From Beaufortia kweichowensis (taxonomy: Eukaryota > Chordata > Actinopteri > Cypriniformes > Gastromyzontidae), in NCBI GenBank assembly GCA_019155185.1, contig CM032794.1, forward strand, positions 14,858,721-14,922,720: 64,000 bases of DNA, in the 5' to 3' direction. The notes beneath the pieces were generated by a model. That model ran no database searches, was not told the origin of the DNA, and saw only the letters and a program-made list of their open reading frames with translations. This document shows positions 48,701 through 60,700 of this stretch, one piece after another; within the stretch, counting starts at the first letter, position 1, and every line of letters begins with the position of its first letter. The position numbers were made by a program, and so were the translations under genes.

Positions 48701-51700
48701 TCTCATTGCCTGCTGTTTTGGAGACCATGGACGTAAAACTCACACAGCTCAAACTCTCTAGGTAACAAAGAAACCTGCAGCTTTTTTTTGAAAATTTGTG
48801 TGAATTGATGCTGGTTTTAGAATTGTGTATCATATTCTTGTCTTCTAAACCTGTTGGAGATGCTGATGCAGACATATATATTTAATTTTCTCTGTTCAGG
48901 ACCGTTCTGAAACATGATGATGCTTTTATGGATATTGAGATTCTGGAGCCTATAAATCTGGAGCTGCTGGTCAAACGTAATTTGGCTGCCGCATGGTTTA
49001 CCAAGATTCCAGGAATGGAGGTCAAGGGAGTACTTAAGTCGATGAACGTAAGTTTGTCTTGAGCTTGTGAGAATGTTGGAAATTAATTTGCATCTCCTCT
49101 TGGTTTTGGACAAAGAATGGGAACCTAAAATAGCAAATAATTTAAGGATTTCTATTGTTCTGGTTTCTGTAGATGGCTCTTGGTCAGGAGGATATTGGGG
49201 TGCTCATGAGAATCCTAGCAGAGAACATCGGTGAAGGAAGCAAAGCTGCTGCAGTGGAAGGAACAAAAGCATCAACTAAAGGTATACTCAAAATTTCTTG
49301 AGTAAGTTCATCTTCAAGAACTACAGTTAATTCTAGGTTGTTGTTTTTTTACAGATGAATCTGTTACAAATGGAGAACTGATAGATGCACTTTCTCTGAG
49401 GACGGGAAGTCAAGCTGCAATCACTAATGGCACTTTCAGTGAGAATGTTGTCAATGTGCTTCTCAATTTTGAAATCAAGGAGGTAGTTTGACTGACCAGC
49501 AGTTCTCTAGACACTTGTAAATAGCTCGAGTGTGGACTCGTGTGGACTAAGAGCCTTGTGTCTTTTCTTCGCACCGTAGGTAATGCTAAAATTAAAGAAG
49601 TCCAATGTGAAGGAGAGTCCCTTTTTGGTCCTGCATGTAGCTCAGCTTGGAATTGACACCAAAGTTAGAAAATATGACATGGAGGCCACAACATACATTA
49701 AAACCATCTCCATGAAGTGCCTGGAGTTCCCTGGTTTGTATTACTGTCTTAGTTTTTATATAACAAAGAAACACAATTACATGGTCATTGTGCTTGTAAA
49801 GCCACTAACTACAAACGTATTAAACTGATTAATTTACCTTTTTTTCTTTATTGCAGATTCAAATTCGGAACCGCTCTGTATAATCAGTTCTTCAGCAGAA
49901 TCAGGAACAGATCTTCTCGAAGTCAAGTATTTTAAGGTAACAACATATTTGCACAAATGTGATTACACACTGTACCTCTATCAACTGCATTCACATGTAG
50001 ACGCTTACACATTTCAGCTTTGTTAAATTTCTAGCAGTGTTTATCACAGCAATGCAATTATTTACCGCTGTATCCAAGCATTGGTGCAGTAGATGCAGCC
50101 AGTATCCATTAAGCTCTTGTTTGTGGAGTGTCTGTTCTTTCAGCTAATGAGGGCTGTTTCTCTGTAATGGAGTGGCAGTATCTATCACACAAGTGGACTC
50201 TTAAAGATGAAGAGATGTGAAAGTGTACAAAAAAAGATTTTAATGCTGTGATTAAATGTGTAGTTGTTTTTTATATTTTCAGTAACAGTGCTGATACTGT
50301 AGATCCTCCATAATTGACTACAAACAATTATTCATTAATGATTCCAAGAAATACCGTCCAGACTATTTTCATTATTTAAGGTGAAGTAGAAATAAACAAG
50401 CATTTATCCCAAATGGAGATTGTAACCTTGTTTGGTTCCTGTCATTGCAGGCTGATCGAAATGGGCCCAACTTTGCTAGTGTCTACAATAATACTGAGCA
50501 GATGATGAATGTAAGTGTCTCAAAAACTGTATTACCTTGTAAAAATATAAACTTAAAGTTAACCACTGCAACCATCATATAAATGAGAAAATGTGTATGT
50601 GTGTTTTATGCTTTCAGGTGATGTTTTCTTCACTAGACTTGATGTTGCATACTGAGGCTCTTCTCTCCACTATGGACTTCCTGTCTTCTGCCCTGTCCAG
50701 CAGCAGTCTCCCCTCACCAGAGAGAGAGAACAAAAAGACTGAAGATCTGAGAACAACATCAGCCAAATCCAGTAAATACACACACCAGCATATACTAGGC
50801 AAATTTTAGTCAAATGTTCTCTCTGAAGGGCAAACTTAAAGTATGAATTCATCCCCATCTTGAAGTGCCCTTCAAAGGCACAAGAAGTCGTTTGAAATTG
50901 GCCCGTTATTCTGAAATTGACAAAGATTGAATTGTTTTTGCACATGTGCTGTATTAAGAATGATGTAATGCTGGAATGTTTTTGTCTCAGCTGCACTGAG
51001 TTCTCCCTCTGATGGTGATGTCATTGACCTGAAGGTGAACATGCAGCTGGGTGCATTTAATGTGTTGGTGTGTGACCAGAAGAGCAACATGGCAGACATC
51101 AAGATTCAGGGTGAGAATCTATATCCATGGTAAACAAGACTCTCAAAACACGATGGTTATTACAGTGACTAATATAAAAGTTGCTACATGGTCACTACTA
51201 TAAAACAGTAATCAGTCAATATAGGGCCTCCATTAAACAGGTAAATATTGTAGTATATTTTAATATATATTTGTAATATATACAAATGTAATATATATTA
51301 TGTATATTTCATTTTTTTATACAAATATATTTTTGTATTTATTGTATTACACATCTAAAGAACCATGCAGAATATTGATCTGCTCGTTTGTTTGTTTTTA
51401 ATGGTGATAGGTACAGTAATGCAAAATCTCTAAAAAGTAGAATACTAGTAACTGTAAATGTACCAACTATATTTATCATCCTAAATGCTTATGTTTTGAC
51501 TTAATCTGAAAATTAAACTCAACTGAAATTGTCTTATTATTTTTATAAATCTGCTGCTCTTGTAGGTTTGGACGGTTCTCTCCGAATGCAGGGAACTCAG
51601 ACACACATGTCTACTCGACTGCGGGACTTTATCATCATTAATGTGGATCCTAAAACAGTTCACAAGAAGGCAAGCTGAGCCACCACATACATTACTAAAT

Positions 51701-54700
51701 GATATGCATTTTCATATTTGCTATTTGTTAATCAATATGTACTGTGAAAATAAAAAATAAAACTGCACTATTTAAACGATTAGATCTTAGATAAATTAAG
51801 TCTATTATTTAGACTTTTTATCACATTTATTCATCTGTTTTCTAGGCGATATCTATTGTAGGCGATGAGGTGTTCAGCTTCAGCATGAGTCTCACACCCA
51901 AAGCCACTGAGGGGGCTGGATACACAGATACATCAAAGGTTGATGGCAAAGTAAAACTCAACGTGGGCTGTATTCAAGTGGTCTACCTGCACAAATTTGT
52001 CATGTCATTGCTTGTGAGTTAGAGCTGCACACACAGTATCTCACACACACACACACGTTTGTGCTGACTTCAGGCCGTTAACAAATTTTCTCCTCTGCAC
52101 AGAATTTTAGTAACAACTTCCAGACAGCTAAAGAAGCTCTCAGTGCTGCTACGGCTCAGGCCGCTGAGAAAGCAGCTTCCAGTGTGAGAGATTTCGCTCA
52201 GAAGAGTTTCCGACTCGCCATGGACATCAGACTGAAGGCCCCGCTTATCATCATCCCCCAGTCCTCCACATCCCATAATGCTGTGGAGGCGGACCTGGGG
52301 CTCATTACTGTGGGAAACAGCTTCTCTCTGCTTCCAGTGGAAGGTCGTCCACTGCCTGCTGTCATTGATAATATGGATATAGAGCTCACTCAGCTAAAAC
52401 TGTCCAGGTACTGCCATTTTGGTAACATTTTTAAGAGCTGTAAAGTTAAAATGAAAATTATAAAAGAGCCAGAAAACTCAACTATGCCTCACAATGATCT
52501 GAATTAGAGGTGCATTTAAGGACTAGTTCAGCTAAGAATGAAAATGTTTGCATAATTTACTCACCCTCATGCCATCCTAGCCATATAAGACTTGCTTTTA
52601 TCAGTCCTGTATTCATGGCAATACACCATTCAGTGTGGTGTTCAAATATGTTGACATGTCAAAAACGTCTTGCGTGTCTTGAGATTAGTCATACACAACA
52701 CAACACCACCAAAGTTTTCAATGATAAGCATTTTTATTGTTGTGTTGACCAGTACTGCAGTATTTAATACTGACATCAACTAGCATGAAAACAGCATGAC
52801 ATGAAAGCTAAAATATTATTTAGTTACTAATGCTATAGGGAAGAATTTGCTGTCAGTCATAATATGTTTTTTCTCATGCAAAAGAAGGAGAAAATGCAGC
52901 CTGTGTGTATGTGTGTATTATTTGAGAGATGATGAAAATTCTGTCTGGAAAGCAATACAGACATACATCTGTGTTGTATCTGTGAGCCTTAGAGTAATGC
53001 GTCATGGCTTGCAATCTGTATTCTCAAGTCAAAACATCAGTCACCACTCAGATAACACACACTCGCACATTGGGTTTTCATGTTTTATGGGCACTTTCCT
53101 TATGCGTAATGACTTGATACAATTTACAATTAGAAAATTATGTATACTGTATATAGAGTAAATTTACTATAGTTTGTAGTGTGTTTACAATTGAGGATAT
53201 TCCCAAGAGGAGAACTTGCTCAAATTTGTCAGGTTTTGCTTACTTGTCCCTAAAATATAGGTACAAAATAAGAAGTTTACAAAAGAAGACACACACAACA
53301 CACAAATAGTAACTCAGAAATAGGGTACATAAAGTAGGTCATAGAGCCAAATGTTAGCAACAAAATAAATAAAAGAAAATCAAACCATTTTTAGTAGACC
53401 ACTGAATAGTTTGTATTTATGTGTACTAAGTTTACATTTTATGAATTTTCAAAAGCCAGATTTTGGTGATCCATGATAAATTGTATGCATGTCTCGTCTG
53501 TTTCCTCTTACACAACCTTAAGTTTGTTTAATATCCTCAGAATTTCCATGGAGCAGGACTCAAAACAGCCTAGTTCCAAACTGTTGGAGCCAGTTAACCT
53601 GGTTCTGTCTGTCAAACGTAACCTGGCAGCATCGTGGTACCAGAAGATGGCTGCCATTGAGGTGGATGGAGATCTGAAGCCCATGAAGGTCTGTACACAC
53701 AGTGTCAGCTAGTTTTCTTTGTCTTTGATCTGTATAAGTTTCTGTCTTTCTTTAGTGATTTATTTCGTTTTGGCTGATCTATATTCCTGAGGTCTGCTTA
53801 TAATCAGAGTTGGAGTGACTGTGAGAAACTTCAGCATGGAAACTGAACACTGTCTGTCTGTTTTCCAGGTGGCCTTGAGTCAAGATGACTTGACTGTGCT
53901 GCTGCGAATTCTGATGGAGAACATTGGAGAGGCGAGCGGCGTTCAGCCGGATGCACAGGTCAGCTCAGATGCGGCCCTTAGACAAGACAGTGCGCCGGTC
54001 AGAGCTCACACACAGACTGGTAAGAGAATATGAATATACCACGCAAACACACACAAACAGACAAATTAATTAAATTACTTATCTTAACATGGAACTTATG
54101 TTTTGATGTATTTTGCACAGGGTCTGAGATTAAGCTGTCTGAAAGTAAACTGAAGGAGGCAGAGCTGCTGGAGAGTGTTAAGTTCCGTTTTAATGTGGAT
54201 TCACTTGGTCTCACGCTTTATAATAATGACCCTACACAGGTGAATATTGTTGAAAGCAGTACTTTACCCAAATATGACAATTATGTCATATGTCATGTCA
54301 CTCTCATGTAATTTCAAATGTACTGTTTTACCTCTGTGGAACATAATTTATCAGACTATTTCAACTGTCACCATTCCACAGATTATTTCACTATTCACTT
54401 TAATATTTCGTAGTTGAATTCTAATCATGACAAACTATACTGATGGAAAGGTCTAAGATCCAAGAATAAATATTTGACAAATATAAAGATAACAATAAAC
54501 AAAAAATAAATTACCAAAATGTTAATCTTAATATTTTTTTTTATTAAAAAAATAAAAGAATTAAAATATCTAACATGTCTAAAATCTAAAAATGTTTGAA
54601 TAGTGCATTTTTATGTGTATGATTAATATTTATATTAATAAATATTTATATTAATAAATATTAATATTTGAGGCCTCTGTCTCTGTCTGTCTGTCTGTCT

Positions 54701-57700
54701 GTCTGCTATAGCCTTCTGCCCATGAGGAGCAGTTGTGTTTAGGAGAATTCATGCTGCGTAAAATGAACACTTCAGGTGTAATGTTTAGTAATGGCAATCT
54801 GGAAGTCTCCACCATCCTCACCACATGCACACTGGACGACAGGAGGAGTGGTATTAAGAGAGTCACATCCAGGTAATCCACACACAAAAAGATCTCAGAA
54901 TACCATGACCTCCATTACTATTTTGTGATGCAAAACAGCAAATTATACAGTATTTGTTTTACTGTTGCTTTTGGTGTTGAGTGATTATGTTGTGCTGCAG
55001 GATGCTGGGGAGGCGTGTTGAGGAGACGTCAGAGCCCATGATTGATGTGAAATACTTTCAGAGCGCAGACGAGCGCTCAGTGGTGGCTGTACTACAGAAG
55101 CTCTATCTGTGTGCTAGCGTGGAGTTCCTTTTGGCCGTTGGTGACTTTTTCGTACAAGCCCTGCCCACAAGCCCACCTGCACAGCGAGACAAAGCCAATC
55201 AGCTGGCACTCAAACACGTCTCAGAGCCTAAATTTCACAGTGAACCTAAAGCAGGTGTGAACAGTACTGGTGACACAAAGAATAGCTTCTTGTTTGTTCA
55301 GTTAGAATATTGAGCAAAGTTTAATTGTTATTAAAATGTTTCCGCAGATCCAGCTCAGAGAACCAGGCTGCGGGCAGTTGTGGTGGATCCAGAGGTGGTG
55401 TTTGTGGCTAACCTGATGAAGGCAGATGCTCCTGCTCTGGTTGCTTCATTCCAGTGTGACTTCAGTCTGCTGTCTGAAGAGATGGGCCAGACTATGAAGG
55501 CCAGCGTTAGGAGCCTTAAAGTACTTGCCTGCCCATTCATCAGAGAAGATGGTGACACAGCTGTTACCACTGTATGTTTAGTGTTCCTCACTGATGTTTA
55601 CTGCTTTAATACTTACTAAATATACTACATGTTACAGTTGTTTATAAAAGCTTTGCAAACCGTGAATTTGTTTTACTGTAGGTGCTGAGACCATGTTCTG
55701 TTGAACTTGAGACCAAAATGCCAACCAATGCCCCATTAAGTGGTTCTGTAACTGTAGAAGAGGTCATAGTGAAAGTAAGTGTTATCTATTTGACTTCAAA
55801 CAAATACATAAAATCCTAATGGATGCTTTGGCCAGCTGATACATATTGATGCAACAGTTAGAGGAACGTACTTCTCCATCAGTTTGAGTCAGTTTGTCCC
55901 AAAAACACACTATGTGTTTTACCTTGGTTTTAGATTTATATACTAACAAGATAACAATCTACTCCAAACCGTTGCTGAGTTATTATTACTGCACAGCCAT
56001 ATAACCATATAATCAATCATTTTCAGACAATATTTAATTGAATTATAACCTTTATTCAGATCTTGTTGTAAATTTATGCTGTATTTTACTACATTAAAGA
56101 GCTACAACATAATTGTTGTAATAAAAATAACAAGCACAAAACAGATAAGAAAATATCAAGAAATACAGAGATATGAATTTTCTGTCCAACAGCAACAATA
56201 TGAATTTTATGATCTGTTGAATTAACTCATTTTTTATTTTAATCTCTCAGATTTCTCCTATTATTCTTAACACTGTCATTACCATCATGGCGGCCATGAC
56301 GCCCAAACCGAAGGAAGAAACTTTGCAACAGACGCCAGAAGACCTGAACAGCCTTTGGTCTGCTTTAAACATTGCTAATGCTAATTACTGGTTCCTGGGT
56401 GTGGATGCAGCCACTGAGGTCACTGAGAGCTTCACAGATGTGGACAGCAGCAGGAACGGAGAGAGTTTTAGGGCGGATGTGAAGGTGGTGCAGGTCACGC
56501 TGGAGTCTGGTTTGGGACACCGTACCGTTCCTCTGCTGCTGGCAGAATCGTCATTCACCGGCAACGCTTGCAATTGGTCATCATTACTCGGTGTCTCTGC
56601 AGATATGACACTGGAGGTATGTGTGTGTGCGTGTGTGCTTATACTTATCGTTTTATGTTGGTTTTATTGAGTGTTTGTTTTGTTTTAGGTGAATTATTTT
56701 AATGAGACTCATGCAGTATGGGAGCCACTGCTTGAGAGAGTAGACGATGGAAAACGGAGGTGGAACCTTAAATTAGAGGTAGGTATTTTCTATCTGTCAT
56801 TCTCTTTATTTTTTTTGTTGTAAAATATTCAATTTCTCACTTCTGATCCCAAAATGAGCCCATGCTGTTATACTGTCAAATATATAGCAGATTGTTTCAT
56901 TGGTGATGTGTGTGTAGATGAAGAACAACCCTGTTCGAGATAAAAGTCCAGTTCCTGGGGATGATTTCGTTATGCTGCCAGAACCTCGCACAGCCATCAC
57001 CATATGTTCCAAAGACACCATGAACATCACAGTGTCCAAGTGCTGTCTCAGTGTCTTTAACAACCTGGCTAAGGTAGACATTCAGTCCAAAGGAAGATTT
57101 TTAGTAAATGCAATATAAAATATAGCTTTAATATGTTTTTTTTTTTTCATTATATAGCATTGATAAATTATAATATAGCAGCAAATTATATCATTCCTTT
57201 TTTTATTATGTAGCATTAATGAGTTTATATTATAGCAGTAAAATCCATCATAATATAGCGTTAATATTTTTATTTAGCATAAATATAATATGAACATGTT
57301 TGTCATTAAATAGCAATAATACATTAATCATATAGCTTTAATAAGTTTTATTTAAACTACATTATTACATTAATAATATTGCATTGATATATATCATAAT
57401 ATAGCATTAACAGATTTTTCATTATTATAATTTATTATAATTTTCTGTTAAATGTGTGTTAAATGCAAAATGCAAATAATGGAATTTTTAATCAGTTTGA
57501 TTTCTCTCCTTTTGCTCAACTTGTCAGGCGTTCTCTGAAAGCACAGCCTCCACGTTTGATCACCCTCTGAAGGAGAAATCCCCCTTCACCATCCGTAACG
57601 CATTAGGCGTTCCACTCATTGTTCAGCACAGTTCAAACTTGCGTCTGGTTGGCTCTTCCTCATCGGGTAAAGTACATGAATTAGCCGTGGATAAGAGCGT

Positions 57701-60700
57701 GGATTTAGAACATTCTACCTTTGAGCGTTCATCACGACTTTCTGCCCTGCAGAGGCAGGAAAGCTGCCTTTTCAATCTCAGCATAGGTCAGTAACACAGT
57801 CAGCCTACACCCAATAATCTGTAGATTCAAAACCTAGACATCATGTTTGTGCCTAGCGTGCATTTGAGATGATGAAAATGCTGCCTAGATAGTCAGCTCA
57901 CTGGGTTTTGTGTCTTAACAGCCTTTTTGGTTATCTGTATTTTGTTATTTGCTGTAATGTAAATGTCTTCTGCACAGTTCCCTCAGGTTACAGTGAAATT
58001 TCAAACATCCCGCTGGGCAAGCCCGGACGCAGACTTTATAACGTTAGATCCCCCATGCAAGAGGAAGCCGTGTCCGTGCTGCTTCAGATCGATGCCAGTG
58101 AGGGCAACAAGGTCATCACAGTCCGCTCCCCCCTGCAGGTGCATCAGTTTACCCGCAGAGATCATGCATCTGTCTGAATGAACAAATGATCATTCATGTT
58201 GTTTATCTGCAGAATACATAAAAATATAGACTGATTATTTTGTGTTTACAGATAAAGAACCATTTCCTAGTGCCTTTTGCCATTCTGAAGTATTCTTCAG
58301 AGCTTGGAGTGATGGTGAATGTTGGGGTCGCTGAGCCTGAGAAGGAGTGTCATGTTCCTCTAAAAGCTTACAGGTGTGAAATAGAGATGGAAACTCAAGT
58401 ACATGACCTGACTTTAAGTTTTAAGAAATATAATTGAAACTTGACTTGGATTTCAGATTAGATACTTGCAAACAACCCAGGGAGGAATGTTAGGGAGGAA
58501 ATATTGTGTCACTATTTAGATCTATTTAGAGTCTTGTGTACATTATTTGTCAGCCACTCTGTTAAAAATATATGAAATTAATTTTCCTCCATAAGGGTTT
58601 AAAATAACAGGCCAACTTTTCAATCAAACTACTAAATAATCTGTATCAGTATCAAATATGACCTGAAACTATTTGAAAAATAAACTTTCTGTCAGTTTTT
58701 TTCTTTTTCTTTTTTGTACATTTTTATTATTATTGCTGAATGTTCGGGTTGCCATATAGTGACAAGTGACAGATGATAATTACATATTACACATTTCTTT
58801 CTTCATTCTTTTAAATAACTATGTATTCTGTGTGTTTTATTTCAGGAGTCAGTTGTTTTTGCTGCCTCTCGGTCCTTTAGAAGATCAATATCGTGCGTCA
58901 TCCACGTGCATCGCATGGAAGGAGCAAGTGCATGTAAGCTCAGAGGTTCAAGCGTTGCTCCAGTGTCCTGCCATAGATAGCAGCTTCCTGCCGTTGGTGG
59001 TGAACACGCTGGCTGTGCCTGACGACCTGAGTCACATCGCGAACCACGGAGAGGGAGACTGGGATCCTGCTTATGTCATCCACCTGCACCCAGCAGTTAC
59101 TGTCAAAAACCTGCTGCCTTACTCAATACGCTACCTGCTGGAGGTATGAAATGTTATGAAATGTGGTCACCTGCGATTTTATTAAGAGTTAAAAATAGTG
59201 GCTTTCTAACCTCAACCTTTCATTCATTACATACAGTCAATATAAATAATGCACAATAGTAGACTGAACTTACTGCTGAGTCCCAATAAAAACCTTCTTC
59301 TCTCTGTCAGGGTTCTCCTGATTTCTACGAGCTTCAGGAAGGCAGTACAGCAGATGTGCTAAACTCACAAATTAACGGTGAAATCATGGAGCTTGTGCTG
59401 ATTAAATACCAAGGGCGTAACTGGAGCGGTCGTATGAAGATCAGCAAGGACATGCCTGAGTTCTTTTCTGTCTGTCTGACCTGCGACACCTCAGAGGGGT
59501 TGACCGTGGATGTGTGCGTGCACGTGTCTCGTGTGAGCGCCAAAACGGTCCTGTCTATCTACAGTCCTTACTGGATCATCAATAAGACGTCCCGCGTGCT
59601 GCAGTATCGTGCAGAGGACACGTGCGTGAAGCATCCGTCCGACTTCAGAGACGTCATTCTGTTCTCCTTCAAAAAGAAGAATTTCTTCAGCAAAAATAAG
59701 GTTGGATTGATCTCTTTAGAGTATTTTCTCACAGTACAAACATTTTATATCTAAGTTAACCTGTTAACTCACCGTTCTACAGGTGGAACCCTTATTTCAC
59801 TATTCACTTTATTATTTCATAGCTAAATTCTAATCTAATCATTACAAACTATATATTAATGAAAAGGTCAAAAATTTATGACACATTTTTACCACAATAA
59901 ACATAAACTAATAAAAGAATAAAAAAATGTTCATGTATTGTTATTTGTAAAATACAATTAAAAATAAACATTTTAAAATATTAAAAAAATATCTATATTA
60001 TAAAAAATATCTATATAATATTTAAATTTTAAAAATTAGTTTTTATATTTGCATTTCTGTGTGTATGCTCAATATGTGCAGTGGCAGTCATCAGGTTAAC
60101 TAACCTAGATTAAATTTCCAGTCTTCTTCAATTCTGTCATTTATTCAGCTTCATGTCATTCAAAATCTGTATATGTGCTATTTTTTGTGGAAATGTCTTA
60201 GCGGTTTTGTGTCTATGCAATGCAAATCAATGGAGGCCAGTATTGTTTGGTTACCAACTTTCTTCAAAATATCGTATTTTCTACCAGCTCTCCAAAATGT
60301 TTTAATAGTTATTTAACACTGTTTTTTTATCCCAGCTGCAGCTCTGCGTGTCCACCAGCTCCTGGTCAGACGGCTTCTCTCTGGACACAGTTGGCAGTTA
60401 CGGGTGCGTGCGGTGTCCAGACAAAGGCGGGGATTACCTGGTAAACACTTTGAACATTTTTAATGCCACAAGTCTGGCTGTCTGTGTGTGCTTGCTGTTT
60501 GAAAGCTCTTTTGATGTTCGAGGTGGGGGTCAGCATCCAGATGAGCAGCTTTAATCTGACACGGATTGTAACCATGAGTCCCTTCTACACGCTGGTCAAC
60601 AAGTCCTCTTTTGAGCTGGAGGTTGGAGAGGTGCAGAACAACAATGACTTTAGCAAGAAATGGCATTACATCTCCTCCACTGAGGTCAGAGCTGGATTCT

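Noticed and set aside
48433..48875. Minus-strand frames opposite vps13c exon 36 (and 52070-52389 opposite exon 47)
   Set aside because: They mirror conserved sense exons. The two are alike only because the exons are duplicated.
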